From the NCBI RefSeq assembly GCF_030813695.1, contig NZ_JAUSVA010000002.1, positions 4,030,001-4,094,000 on the forward strand: DNA of 64,000 nucleotides, given 5' to 3'. Numbering within the stretch: position 1 is the stretch's first letter; each line of letters starts with the position of its first letter. The translations under genes were made by a program, and so were the position numbers. Positions 56,368 to 64,000 of the stretch are shown here, in pieces. A model generated the notes under the pieces. It did not search any database and had not been told where the DNA came from. It saw only the letters and a program-made list of their open reading frames with translations. The DNA comes from Kitasatospora herbaricolor. Lineage in GTDB: Bacteria > Actinomycetota > Actinomycetes > Streptomycetales > Streptomycetaceae.

Positions 56368-57417
56368 TCAGTGGCTGCGCCGGGTGACCAGTTCGGCGAG
56401 CGCCAGCAGCTCGTCGGCGTCGGCCGGCTCGGGCACGGCCTCGGCCAGGTGGGCGATGGCGGCGGCCATCCGCTCGCAGGACTCGCCCTGGGCCCAGGCC
56501 CGGCCGCCGGCCGCCTCCACGGCCCGGGCGCAGCGGGCGAGCTCGTCCTCGGTCAGCGGGCGGACCAGGCCGTAGAGACCGGCGAGCACGGCGGCCTCGG
56601 CCGTACCGGCGCCGAGGGCGGCCACCACCGGGAGGGACTTCTTCCGGGCCACCAGGTCCGCGCCGACGGGCTTGCCGGTGACCTCCGGGTCCCCCCAGAT
56701 CCCGATCAGGTCGTCGATCAGCTGGAACGCCAGACCGATCTCGCGGCCGAACGCGTCCATCGCCCGCGCCACCTCCTCCGAGGCGCCCGCGTAGAGGGCG
56801 CCGACCGCGCAGGCGCAGCCGAGCAGGGCACCGGTCTTGGCCTCGGCCATCGCCAGGCATTCGGCGAGTGAAACGTCACTGCGCTGCTCGAAGGCGCAGT
56901 CCGCCTGCTGCCCCCCGCACAGCTCGACCACGCAGTCGGCGAGGCGCCGGACGGCGGCCTGCGCCGCCGGGTGCGTGTCCTCGGCGAGGGTGCGCAGGGC
57001 CAGCGAGTGCAGGGCGTCACCGGCGAGGATCGCCTCGGTGGTGCCGAAGACCCGCCAGGCGGTGAGGCGGTGACGCCTGGTGTCGTCACCGTCGATCACG
57101 TCGTCGTGGAGCAGGGTGAAGTTGTGGATCAGCTCGACCGCGGCGGCGGCGCGGGCGGCGGCGGCCGGATCCCCGCCGAGGGCCCGGGTCGCGGCCAGCA
57201 CCAGGGCGGGCCTGATCGCCTTGCCGGAGGGCGCGGCCGCCGTGGACCCGTCCGACTCCGACCAGCCGAAGTGGTAGGCGGCGATGCGTTGCAGCGACGG
57301 TGGCAGGGTGCCGACGGCCGTGCGCAGTGCCGGGTCGACGGACTCCCGGGCCCGGGCGAGGACGTCGTCGACGTCGCTCCCCTCCCGGTGGTCCCGTTCC
57401 ACTGCGAAGATCCCCAT
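56368..57417 (-). CDS. Polyprenyl synthase, likely cargo of the encapsulin
   Basis: 349 residues. A trans-isoprenyl diphosphate synthase that condenses IPP with allylic diphosphates. The first Asp-rich motif is LLHDDVIDGDDTRRH (D105, D106, D109), the second is FQLIDDLIGIWGD (D235, D236), and KSLPVVAAL follows. It belongs to the group named as family 2 encapsulin cargo polyprenyl transferases. ATG 57417 with GGGGAGGA ahead; the head before residue 25 is short, so the disordered targeting segment of other cargos is brief or absent. It lies 283 bases downstream of the shell gene on the same strand. Product chain length cannot be told. Confidence 0.88.
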   Translation of the reverse strand: MGIFAVERDHREGSDVDDVLARARESVDPALRTAVGTLPPSLQRIAAYHFGWSESDGSTAAAPSGKAIRPALVLAATRALGGDPAAAARAAAAVELIHNFTLLHDDVIDGDDTRRHRLTAWRVFGTTEAILAGDALHSLALRTLAEDTHPAAQAAVRRLADCVVELCGGQQADCAFEQRSDVSLAECLAMAEAKTGALLGCACAVGALYAGASEEVARAMDAFGREIGLAFQLIDDLIGIWGDPEVTGKPVGADLVARKKSLPVVAALGAGTAEAAVLAGLYGLVRPLTEDELARCARAVEAAGGRAWAQGESCERMAAAIAHLAEAVPEPADADELLALAELVTRRSH

Positions 57418-57700
57418 GGTTCCTCCCCTGCTGTGAGAACGCTGTCCTGGTGGTGCGGCGCCGCGCCGGCGGTTCGCACGCCGGCACGGCCTGCGGTCGG
57501 GCCGGCCCCGGCACCGGCCTGCGCCCGGGGCCCCGGGCCGCCCGGGCGGCTCACGCGCACGGCCCGGGCGGCCGGGGTCCGGGTCGGGGTGGGGTCGGGG
57601 TCGGGCCGGGGTCGGGCCGGGGCGGTGAATTCGACCGGCGAACACCGGAATCCGGGAATGCGGTGCCGGGCGAATTCGACGCGCCCCCGGCGACGGGCGG
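57418..57700. other. Gap between encapsulin and polyprenyl synthase genes
   Basis: 283 bases. The plus strand has a G-rich tract with about nine runs of three or four G (57571-57624). GAATTCGAC occurs twice, at 57627-57635 and 57672-57680. The frame of the prenyl synthase is open through most of it but encodes only Arg/Pro/Gly-rich residues. Confidence 0.5.
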
Positions 57701-59128
57701 TCAGTCCCTGGGTCGGGCGACGTCGACGTTCTCCAGCACGCCGATCGCGTCGGGCACCAGAATGGCGGCGGAATAGTAGGCGCTGACCAGGTAGGAGATG
57801 ATCGCCTTCTCGTTGATCCCCATGAAGCGGACCGAGAGGCTCGGCTGGTACTCGTCGGGAATGCCGGTCTGGTGCAGACCGACGACACCCTGGTTGTCCT
57901 CGCCGGTGCGCAGCGCGAGAATCGAACTCGTGTGCCCGTCCAGGATCGGAATCTTGTTGGACGGGAAGATGGGCACCCCCCGCCAGGCCGGGACGTGGTG
58001 CCCCTGCACGTCCAGCGCGTCCGGGTAGAGGCCGCGCCGGCTGCACTCCCGGCCGAATGCGGCGATCGCCTTCGGATGGGCGAGGAAGAACTTGGTGCCC
58101 CGGCGCCGGCTGAGCAACTCGTCCATGTCGTCGGGGGTGGGCGGGCCGGAGTGGGTCTGGATGCGCTGGTCGTAGTCGGCGTTGTGGAGCAGGCCGAACT
58201 CGCGGTTGTTGATCAGCTCGTGCTCCTGCGCCTCGCGCAGGGCCTCGATCGTCAGCTTCAACTGCTGCTCGATCTGGTTCATCGGCTGGTTGTAGAGGTC
58301 CGCGACCCGGCTGTGCACCTGCAGCACCGTCTGGGCGACGCTCAGCTCGTACTCGCGCGGCGCGAGCTCGTAGTCCACGAAGGTGCCGGGCAGCTCGTGC
58401 TCGCCCTCATGGCCGGCGGAGAGCTCGATCTCCGCCTCGCCGTGACGATTCTGCGCCGCCTGCGAGCCCGCCAGGTAGGCCAGGATCTGGCCGCGCAAAG
58501 CCTCCGAGCGGTCGGCCAGCTCCTGGAAGGCGGGCCAGGGCAGCGCCAGCACGGTACCGGCGGTGGCGGCCTTGACGGTGTACTCCCAGGCGGAGTCGGC
58601 CTGCAGCAGGGCCTCGTCGCCGAGGTGGTCGCCGTCCGCGAGGAAGCCGACCACCGCCTCGTCGCCGTACTTGCCCCGGCCGATCTTGTTGACCTTGCCG
58701 TGGGCGATCAGGAAGACCTCTTCGACCGGGCGCCCGGCCTCGACCAGCACCTCGCCGGCGGAGAAGTCGCGCTGGACGAAGCGGGCCGCCAGCTCCGCCA
58801 GCAGGCCGTCGTCCTCGAACCCGCGCAGCACCGGCAGCTCGCGCAGCGAGGGCGGCACCAGGCGGACGTCCGCCCCCGTCTTGACGAAACTCACCCGGCC
58901 ACGCCCGACCGCGTACGTGAGGCGCCGGTTGACGCGGTACGTACCACCGGCGACCTGCACCCAGGGGAGCATCTTCAGCAGCCAGCGGGAGCTGATGCCC
59001 TGCATCTGCGGCGCGGACTTGGTGGTGGTGGCGAGGTTCTTCGCGCCCGCCGTGCCAAGGCTCTGCTGCTGCCGGGTTTGCGCCTGCCCGCCCTGCGCAG
59101 GAATACCGACGTTGGTTTCGGTCGACAT
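57701..59128 (-). CDS. Family 2B encapsulin shell protein with inserted cyclic-nucleotide-like domain
   Basis: 475 residues. A HK97-fold protein that self-assembles into a protein nanocompartment. An N-arm (1-95; [20 protein letters not shown]) is followed by a CRP-like domain (about 100-222; [16 protein letters not shown]) and the HK97 fold (about 250-475; [40 protein letters not shown], and the C-terminal [17 protein letters not shown]). The domain insertion is the definition of family 2B. The phosphate-binding Arg of true cAMP receptors is not seen: after the GDEALL segment the positions read SAWEYT. ATG 59128. The probable cargo, a polyprenyl synthase, follows. Confidence 0.93.
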   Translation of the reverse strand: MSTETNVGIPAQGGQAQTRQQQSLGTAGAKNLATTTKSAPQMQGISSRWLLKMLPWVQVAGGTYRVNRRLTYAVGRGRVSFVKTGADVRLVPPSLRELPVLRGFEDDGLLAELAARFVQRDFSAGEVLVEAGRPVEEVFLIAHGKVNKIGRGKYGDEAVVGFLADGDHLGDEALLQADSAWEYTVKAATAGTVLALPWPAFQELADRSEALRGQILAYLAGSQAAQNRHGEAEIELSAGHEGEHELPGTFVDYELAPREYELSVAQTVLQVHSRVADLYNQPMNQIEQQLKLTIEALREAQEHELINNREFGLLHNADYDQRIQTHSGPPTPDDMDELLSRRRGTKFFLAHPKAIAAFGRECSRRGLYPDALDVQGHHVPAWRGVPIFPSNKIPILDGHTSSILALRTGEDNQGVVGLHQTGIPDEYQPSLSVRFMGINEKAIISYLVSAYYSAAILVPDAIGVLENVDVARPRD

Positions 59129-59685
59129 ACGGGAACCCTTCGCGTTAACCGAATGAAGTGTCGCCTTGCACCAATCATGGTGGGGCCGTTCGAGCTAACC
59201 TGCAATCACTCTTTCGAGTGGTCGACATCGCAGGATAATTAGTACGACTGGATCAGTTGAGCGATTACGGTTCGACCTTCGTTCGAGCCGACCGGAGGAC
59301 TCACCGGCAGCGCCCGGCACCTGTCCGGATGCCACTCGGAGGCCTCTCGAAATCCCGTCGAAGAGCGACCGGAAATACCATTCGACCCCATCGGTTCACA
59401 CTCCGGAAATTCCCCGGAAAACCTGCCGCGGCCAATCCCCCGGCACCCTTCGGCAAGAACCGCGCCCGCGCCCGCGGGCCCGCGCCGAGGGGCGACCGGC
59501 CCCGCCCCCACCCGGCGTTCACGAAGACGCCGAAGGAGCGCTAAGGTGCCACCTCAAGGGCACGTCCAAGGCGCCGAAGTCACTCAAGCCGTTGGCCGAC
59601 CGCCGGGTTTCGTATGCCTACGCACCGAGCAAGCGGCCGGACCGGATGCCCTCCCGAACGTTCACTCCTGCCCCGGGAGACCTCC
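59129..59685. other. Intergenic region between encapsulin and ATP-grasp genes
   Basis: 557 bases shared by divergent promoters. AT-richer than average near 59160-59280, with the hairpin CACTCTTTCGAGTG (59207-59220) and repeated GTTCGA elements (59268-59286). An open frame of 95 codons at 59257 is mostly Arg/Pro and is not called. Nothing else recognised. Confidence 0.6.
59207..59220. promoter_or_regulatory. Inverted repeat ahead of the encapsulin gene
   Basis: CACTC, TTTC, GAGTG. It lies about 80 bases ahead of the encapsulin start in an AT-richer patch with flanking CCTGC/GCAGG (59199-59203 and 59231-59235). A possible operator, possibly linked to the GTTCGA repeats downstream of it. Confidence 0.45.
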
Positions 59686-60771
59686 GTGAGCGCACCCGTA
59701 CGCGTCTGGCTCAACCGCACCTACGCCGAGAACGTGTTCTTCATCGAGCAGTTGCGCGCCGCTCCGCGCCCCGTCGAGGTCCATGCCACCCATGTCGACG
59801 CCGACTCACCGGTGCTGGCCGCCGCCGACGTCGCCTCCCTGGAACCCGACGGTCTGGCCCCTGACGAGTACGTGGCCTTCGCTCTCGAATACTGCGCCCG
59901 CAACGCCGTCGACGTCTTCCTGCCCCGGCTCAACCAACTCGCCATCTCCCTGCACCGCAAGGAGTTCCAGGAGGTCGGCACGGCGCTGGCCTGCCCGCCG
60001 GCCACCGCGATCGCGGCCTTCGACAGCAAGGTCGACGGGTACGCGGCCATAGCCTCCGCCGGCCTGCCGACTCCCCCCTGGTGGCAGGTGCGGACGGCCG
60101 ACGAACTGCTGGCCGCCGTGACCGCGATCGAGGCGGCGGACGGCGTGCCCTGCCTGAAGCCCGCCTCCGGGGCCGGCGGCGAGGGGTTCCGGGTGCTCAC
60201 CCGCGAGCCCTTCGGGCTGCACGCGCTGTCCGGGTGGCCGAGCGGCCACGTCCAGCTCGACCAGGTGCTGGCCGCCATGGACGGCTCCGCCACCACTGTG
60301 GACCTGCTGGTGATGCCGTACCTGGAGGGCCCGGAGGTCTCGGTGGACTGCCTGGGCGACCTGGACGGCCGGCTGATCACCGCCGTGGGCCGCACCAAGC
60401 ACCGCCGGCGCCGCAGCTTCACCACCGCCCCGCGCTACCTGGAGCCCGCCCGCCAACTGGTCGAGACGCTCGGCATGGCCTTCCTGTCGAACGTGCAGTT
60501 CCGGCACCACCACGGCGAGCCGGTGGTCATCGACGTCAACACCAGACCGTCCGGCGGCCTGCACCAGCTCAGCCTCGCGGGCCTCAACCTGCCCTGGAAC
60601 GCGGTGCAGTTGGCGCTCGGCGAGATCCCCACCCCGGCCCCCGCCGACCGGCTCGCGGGCATCGAGTACACCCTGGTGTCCGGCGTCCACCCGGTACTGC
60701 CGCGCCAGGTGCCGCACGCGCTGGAGCGCGTCCCGGTGGCCTTCGACCTGGTCGACGCCCTGCCGGGCTGA
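59686..60771 (+). CDS. Orphan ATP-grasp ligase-like protein
   Basis: 361 residues. An ATP-grasp fold: the N-terminal part VWLNRTYAENVFFIEQLRA is a Rossmann-like lid; KVDGYAAIASAGLPTPPWW, CLKPASGAGGEGFRVL (ATP-binding loop) and VVIDVNTRPSGG (metal-binding) mark the core. It probably activates a carboxylate with ATP and joins it to an amine. Substrate and product are unknown. I chose GTG 59686 (VSAPVRVWLNR) with GGGAGA just ahead; the frame opens at 59614. There is no peptide precursor or other biosynthetic gene next to it. Confidence 0.87.
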   Translation: MSAPVRVWLNRTYAENVFFIEQLRAAPRPVEVHATHVDADSPVLAAADVASLEPDGLAPDEYVAFALEYCARNAVDVFLPRLNQLAISLHRKEFQEVGTALACPPATAIAAFDSKVDGYAAIASAGLPTPPWWQVRTADELLAAVTAIEAADGVPCLKPASGAGGEGFRVLTREPFGLHALSGWPSGHVQLDQVLAAMDGSATTVDLLVMPYLEGPEVSVDCLGDLDGRLITAVGRTKHRRRRSFTTAPRYLEPARQLVETLGMAFLSNVQFRHHHGEPVVIDVNTRPSGGLHQLSLAGLNLPWNAVQLALGEIPTPAPADRLAGIEYTLVSGVHPVLPRQVPHALERVPVAFDLVDALPG

Positions 60772-60823
60772 ACCCCTGCCGGGCCGCCGGGCGCGGCCGG
60801 CCCCTCCCGCCGGGCGGGAGCGG

Positions 60824-61387
60824 TCAGCCGCGCGCGGCGGCCTCGACCCAGTCGGGGCCGTTCCAGTCCAGGGTCGGCTCCAGCACGCCCTCCAGGGTGA
60901 GCAGCCAGCGCTTCACCTCGATGCCGACCCGGCCGCCGCCGAAGCCGCCGAGGCCGTCCGCCGCGACCACCCGGTGGCAGGGCACCAGCAGCGGCACGGG
61001 GTTGGCGGCCATCATCTGCCCGACCGTCCTGGCAGCAAGGCCGGGCTCGGTGGTTCCCTCGAACACCCCGCTGAGCGCGGCGAGTTCGCCGTAGGTGATG
61101 GTCCGTCCGTACGGCACTTCGGTGAGCAGGGTGCGCAGCACGACCCGGTGCGCGTCACCGATCCGGGACCAGTCGATCGGCAGGTCCGGCGCCCGGCGGC
61201 GCCCGGCCAGGTAGTCGGTGATCCGGCCGGTGACCGCCTCGATCTTCGCCGGGTCGGTGCAGACCGGCGCGGACGTGGCGCTCCCGTCGGGCAGGTAGTC
61301 CGACGTCACGACGCCGGCCGGTGTCACGGCGATCCGCATCGGACCGCTGGGCAGCGGTGTCCCGACCGTGATCCACGTGGTCGACAT
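60824..61387 (-). CDS. ogt: Methylated-DNA-protein-cysteine methyltransferase
   Basis: 187 residues. Transfers the alkyl group of O6-alkylguanine to its own cysteine, a one-time repair. The active site is PCHRVV with C137, followed by GLGGFGGGRVGIEVKRWLL. The HTH part is TVGQMMAANPVPL and the Arg finger region follows RTITYGELAALSG. It has the N-terminal domain of the Ogt/MGMT type but no Ada sensor domain. ATG 61387. Convergent with the ATP-grasp gene. The symbol is by homology, not by locus. Confidence 0.94.
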   Translation of the reverse strand: MSTTWITVGTPLPSGPMRIAVTPAGVVTSDYLPDGSATSAPVCTDPAKIEAVTGRITDYLAGRRRAPDLPIDWSRIGDAHRVVLRTLLTEVPYGRTITYGELAALSGVFEGTTEPGLAARTVGQMMAANPVPLLVPCHRVVAADGLGGFGGGRVGIEVKRWLLTLEGVLEPTLDWNGPDWVEAAARG

Positions 61388-61551
61388 GCCGGCCGCCCTG
61401 CTCTCGTCCGCCCGTTCCGTGAGGTCCGCGCCCGGGTCCGCCCGGCGCCGAGGCCCCGGAGGCGGGCTCCCGCGGCCGCCTCCGGGGCCATGGTACGACC
61501 GCCCCGCGGGCCCGCGGGGCGGTTCGCTGTCGGTGGTCGCCGCAGCTGCGG

Positions 61552-61785
61552 TCAGTGCCGCGCCTTCAGCTCGGCCCCGAGTTCGCGCGCCCAGTGCATG
61601 ACCTCGTCACGGTCGGCGGCCTTGCCGTCGCAGAGGATGCTGAGCTGCGAGTCGCTGAGGCGGTTCGGCCCCGGGATCTCCAGCAGGTAGGCGATCTCCG
61701 CCAGCATCGACGCGAGCCGCTGGGCGTCCGGAGCGCCGATCGCGACCGTCGCCTCGTGATGGCTGATGTTGACAGAACCGGGCAT
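61552..61785 (-). CDS. Small conserved protein of unknown function
   Basis: 77 residues, beginning MPGSVNISHHEATVAIGA. Mixed alpha/beta pattern, DAQRLASMLAEIAYLLEIPG, with a Cys (SILCDGK) and a helical end, EVMHWARELGAELKARH. No membrane segment. I chose ATG 61785 because GGAGG lies 7 bases ahead; the frame is open to 61821. Small proteins like this one occur in many streptomycetes as far as I recall. Function unknown. Confidence 0.75.
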   Translation of the reverse strand: MPGSVNISHHEATVAIGAPDAQRLASMLAEIAYLLEIPGPNRLSDSQLSILCDGKAADRDEVMHWARELGAELKARH

Positions 61786-61897
61786 CGCAGCCTCCTCCGT
61801 ATGCCCCCTTGTGTCCTCCACGGTACGGCCGTCCGCGCCGGCGCGCGCAGGGGCGGCGGCGCTGCCCCCTGCACCGCCCCGGCCCTGGGCGGAACGG

Positions 61898-63079
61898 TCA
61901 GCGCGCCGGGGCCGGCCCCGGGCTCATGCCGGCCAGCTGCAGCCAGAGCCCGAAGCCGGTGCGGTCCGCCGCACCGGCCGAGTGCTCGGGCTCGGCCCGC
62001 CGGTACCGGCCGATGTAGTCGTAGGCGGCGCTGACCGTCCAGGCCGGCAGCTCCTGGTCGATCAGGCGGTCCCACTTGGTGGTGGTGCGCTCGTCGTGGA
62101 GCTGGTGCAGCGGGAGGTGGCGGCAGGCTGCCCAGCAGATCAGGTCCGGTGCGTCGTCGAGCAGCCGGCCGGGGCCGGTCCTGGCCGCCTTGGGGATCCC
62201 GGCCAGCGCCTGCCGCGCCGTGCGCCGGGCCTCCAGCGCCCGGAGCACCCCGAGCGGGTGGACCCGCGGGTGGATCAGCGCGGCGTAGTGCGGCGAGGTG
62301 ATGTCGGCCCACAGCGCGTCCAGCCCGCCGTCGGTGGAGACCAGCTGCGGCAGGTACGGCGTGGGCGCGGTGGAGAGGCAGGCCAGCGCTCGGGTGACGT
62401 CCGCCATCGAGAACCGGGGCAGCCAGCCCTCACGTTCGAACTCCTCGGCCAGTCTGCGCAGTTCGGGGCAGCGCCGGAGGCAGTCCTGGGCGGTGGCCGG
62501 GTTCAGGTAGAGGTCCGCGATGTCGTGCAGTCGCCGGACGTGCTCGCGCTCCGGGCTGGTGAAGACCTCCAGCCGGACGGTCGAGCCGGCCAGGTGGGGC
62601 AGCCCCGACCGGGCCGCGGCCCGCGCCAGCAGGGTCAGCCGCTGGAACCCGTCGATGGACTCCGGCCGGACCAGTTCGACCAGGCCGCCCCGGATCCGGA
62701 TGCTCTCGGCGCCGAGGGCCAGCTGCCCCACCCGGCCGAACTCCTCCGGCCGCACCCTGAGCAGCTCGGCGAGGACCCGGTTGTGGCCGCTGTCGTGCAG
62801 GAAGCCGCGCCGGGCCCGGAGCGCCCGGGCCGCCTGCGGCCCGGCCGCCAGTCCGGCCAGTTCGCCTGCCGGCACCTGGAGCGACCAGCCCCGGTCGAAC
62901 CGGGTCAGCCGGCCGGGCCGCAGGGCCAGCACCGGCCCGGCGAACGGGTCGTACCCGCCGGCGCCCTCGGAGCCGTCCGGGCCGGTGTGCCCGGCGTGAC
63001 GGCGGAGCCCGCCGGCCCCGACCGCCCCGGCGCCCTCGACGCCCTCGTCGCCGCCGAGCAGCGGAAGTAGTTTGTCCAC
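61898..63079 (-). CDS. DGQHR/AIPR-like protein of unknown function
   Basis: 393 residues. The segment RPESIDGFQRLTLLARAAAR (about residues 138-157) is in the place of the DGQHR or NGxQT motif of DGQHR/AIPR-type proteins, followed by VFTSPEREHVRRLHDIADLY, which fits the substrate-free helical part of that fold. The match is by pattern and weak. The N-terminus (GGDEGVEGAGAVGAGGLRRH) is disordered. GTG 63079 lacks a good Shine-Dalgarno, so the start may be further in. Next to it, read first, is the GGCT-like gene with 30 bases between. Families of this kind include phage-defence proteins; a role here is unproved. Confidence 0.62.
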   Translation of the reverse strand: MDKLLPLLGGDEGVEGAGAVGAGGLRRHAGHTGPDGSEGAGGYDPFAGPVLALRPGRLTRFDRGWSLQVPAGELAGLAAGPQAARALRARRGFLHDSGHNRVLAELLRVRPEEFGRVGQLALGAESIRIRGGLVELVRPESIDGFQRLTLLARAAARSGLPHLAGSTVRLEVFTSPEREHVRRLHDIADLYLNPATAQDCLRRCPELRRLAEEFEREGWLPRFSMADVTRALACLSTAPTPYLPQLVSTDGGLDALWADITSPHYAALIHPRVHPLGVLRALEARRTARQALAGIPKAARTGPGRLLDDAPDLICWAACRHLPLHQLHDERTTTKWDRLIDQELPAWTVSAAYDYIGRYRRAEPEHSAGAADRTGFGLWLQLAGMSPGPAPAR

Positions 63080-63109
63080 GCATCTGCCAACGGGCCGCCG
63101 GCCGATCGG

Positions 63110-63880
63110 TTATGGCACCCGCCCGGGAATCTTGCGGCCCGGCCGCACGGGAGCCGCCGGACCGGCCGTCGGCGGGCCGGGCGCCCACCGCTCGTCCGGG
63201 CCGAGCAGGCCTTCGATGTCGGCCGGCCGCCAGGCCCCGGCCGCCCCCGGCCGGGCGGCGAGGTAGTCGGCGATCCGCCCGGCCGGCCAGCCGTGGCCCT
63301 CGCGCAGCCCTCTGGCCAGCTGGCGCAGGTACCCGGCGGCCGGCCGGGCCGGCGCGGCCTCCGCCCGGTGCCAGGGCGCGGTGAGGGTCAGCACCGGCAG
63401 GCCGTCCAGCCACCCGGCGCGGAGCAGGGTCTCGTAGCGGCCGGGCCCCAGCGCGGCGCGGCCGTCGGCCAGCACCCGGGTCAGGTCGAGGTCGGCCCCG
63501 GGCGGGCGGGCCGACTCCTGGGCGAAGACGTCCGAGAACTGCCCGACCGAGACCAGGTAGGCGCGGGCCGGCATCTCACCCGGTTCGAGCGGGTCGTAGA
63601 AGCCGCAGCCGCCGGTCCAGACGGCGGACTCCAGTGCGAAGTAGAGCTGCCCGGGCAGCAGGAGGGGCACCGCGCGCTCCGGCGGCCGGGCGTCCCGGCA
63701 GCCCGGGTAGGTCCGCGCCGCGCCGGGCGGCCGGCCCCCGGCGAGGTAGCAGGTGAACCGGTCCAGGCACATGTTGGAGCCGTAGGCCGCGTACCAGACC
63801 CGCGCGCCGGGGCCCGGCCCGCGCGGCCCGTCCGTGCCACGGGACGGACGGGCCGCGGCGTCGCCGCCCAACGGTTCCAC
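63110..63880 (-). CDS. Gamma-glutamylcyclotransferase-like fold protein
   Basis: 256 residues. The GGCT-like signature VWYAAYGSNMCLDRFTCYL (about residues 28-46) is in family position, and [38 protein letters not shown] and GPGRYETLLRAGWLDG follow. The family's catalytic Glu is not clearly placed by eye. Such proteins are at times annotated as histone deacetylases in streptomycetes, which the sequence does not support. GTG 63880 is the start; the first 27 residues are Pro/Gly-rich. It is read 14 bases after the SHOCT gene and 30 bases before the DGQHR-like gene. Confidence 0.78.
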   Translation of the reverse strand: MEPLGGDAAARPSRGTDGPRGPGPGARVWYAAYGSNMCLDRFTCYLAGGRPPGAARTYPGCRDARPPERAVPLLLPGQLYFALESAVWTGGCGFYDPLEPGEMPARAYLVSVGQFSDVFAQESARPPGADLDLTRVLADGRAALGPGRYETLLRAGWLDGLPVLTLTAPWHRAEAAPARPAAGYLRQLARGLREGHGWPAGRIADYLAARPGAAGAWRPADIEGLLGPDERWAPGPPTAGPAAPVRPGRKIPGRVP

Positions 63881-63894
63881 CGGGCCGCCCGTCC

Positions 63895-64000
63895 TCAGGC
63901 GAGCAGCTTGTCCTTGGCCCGCTGGTACTCCACCTCGGTGAGCGCGCCGCTGTTCTTGAGGTCGGCGAGTTTGGCGAGTTCGTCGGCGTGGCTGGTCGGT
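63895..64000 (-). CDS. SHOCT-domain protein, 5' part cut by window edge
   Basis: Only the last 35 or so codons are visible. They read DELAKLADLKNSGALTEVEY and end QRAKDKLLA, the short C-terminal SHOCT domain found at the end of many membrane proteins. The rest of the gene is beyond the right edge. Its stop lies 14 bases ahead of the GGCT-like start, so the three genes at the right edge may be one transcript. Confidence 0.88.
   Translation of the reverse strand, partial: PTSHADELAKLADLKNSGALTEVEYQRAKDKLLA

Noticed and set aside
59257..59544. 95-codon frame ahead of the ATP-grasp gene
   Set aside because: Mostly Arg/Pro, no Shine-Dalgarno, overlaps the likely promoter region.
63110..63880. 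Histone deacetylase label for the GGCT-like gene
   Set aside because: No deacetylase motif; the YGSNM signature points to the GGCT fold.

Overview
The window is a high-GC, densely coded stretch of actinobacterial chromosome. Lsr2, a LuxR-type two-component pair, WXG100-type secretion genes, an aspartate-based PanD/NadB/NadC cluster, NuoD2, DisA/RadA, a family 2B encapsulin and many GTG/TTG starts point to Streptomycetaceae (Streptomyces or Kitasatospora). That placement comes from gene content; no search was run. The gene order looks like core chromosome with short accessory insertions.

Left part (1-24,943). ilvD (cut by the left edge), a methyltransferase, a sugar-phosphate-isomerase-like protein with an unusual basic tail, a Ppx/GppA phosphatase and a GDPD lipoprotein all lie on the minus strand. 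A type VII-like polymorphic toxin cassette follows (11,746 down to 6,595): a WXG100-like protein, a 1,098-residue toxin with a papain-fold/glutamine-deamidase-like domain, and a YrhB/SUKH-4 immunity protein. Next come a Cys-rich protein, nuoD2 coupled to a NDUFAF7-like methyltransferase, a histidine kinase/response regulator pair, and the cofactor cluster DUF2520-panC-panD-nadB-nadC-coaX (pantothenate/CoA and NAD). A SigE-type sigma factor with a putative membrane anti-sigma factor closes this part.

Middle part (25,199-42,125). lysS with a 40-residue membrane protein behind it, a BlaI-type repressor, an ArgA-like acetyltransferase, lsr2, and clpC with a perfect match to the ClgR box upstream. 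Then a secreted M6 metalloprotease, an accessory conflict operon (trypco2 plus trypsin-NACHT), a threonine-aldolase-like enzyme, a decayed aldehyde dehydrogenase remnant and an M23 peptidase.

Right part (42,288-64,000). A TetR/MFS drug-efflux pair with a candidate operator, mutY, a secreted protein, disA and radA, a sigma-like/BACON membrane protein, two tandem DUF1254 proteins, a DUF4239 membrane protein, and an encapsulin 2B shell with its polyprenyl synthase partner. The window ends with an orphan ATP-grasp protein, an alkyltransferase, a DGQHR/AIPR-like protein, a GGCT-like protein and the tail of a SHOCT protein.

Convergent gene pairs are separated by long perfect or near-perfect palindromes that look like bidirectional terminators. 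The accessory modules most worth attention are the trypco2/trypsin-NACHT operon, the toxin cassette whose toxin seems to lack its catalytic cysteine, and the encapsulin/prenyl synthase pair. Most of the long antisense reading frames are high-GC shadows and are left out.
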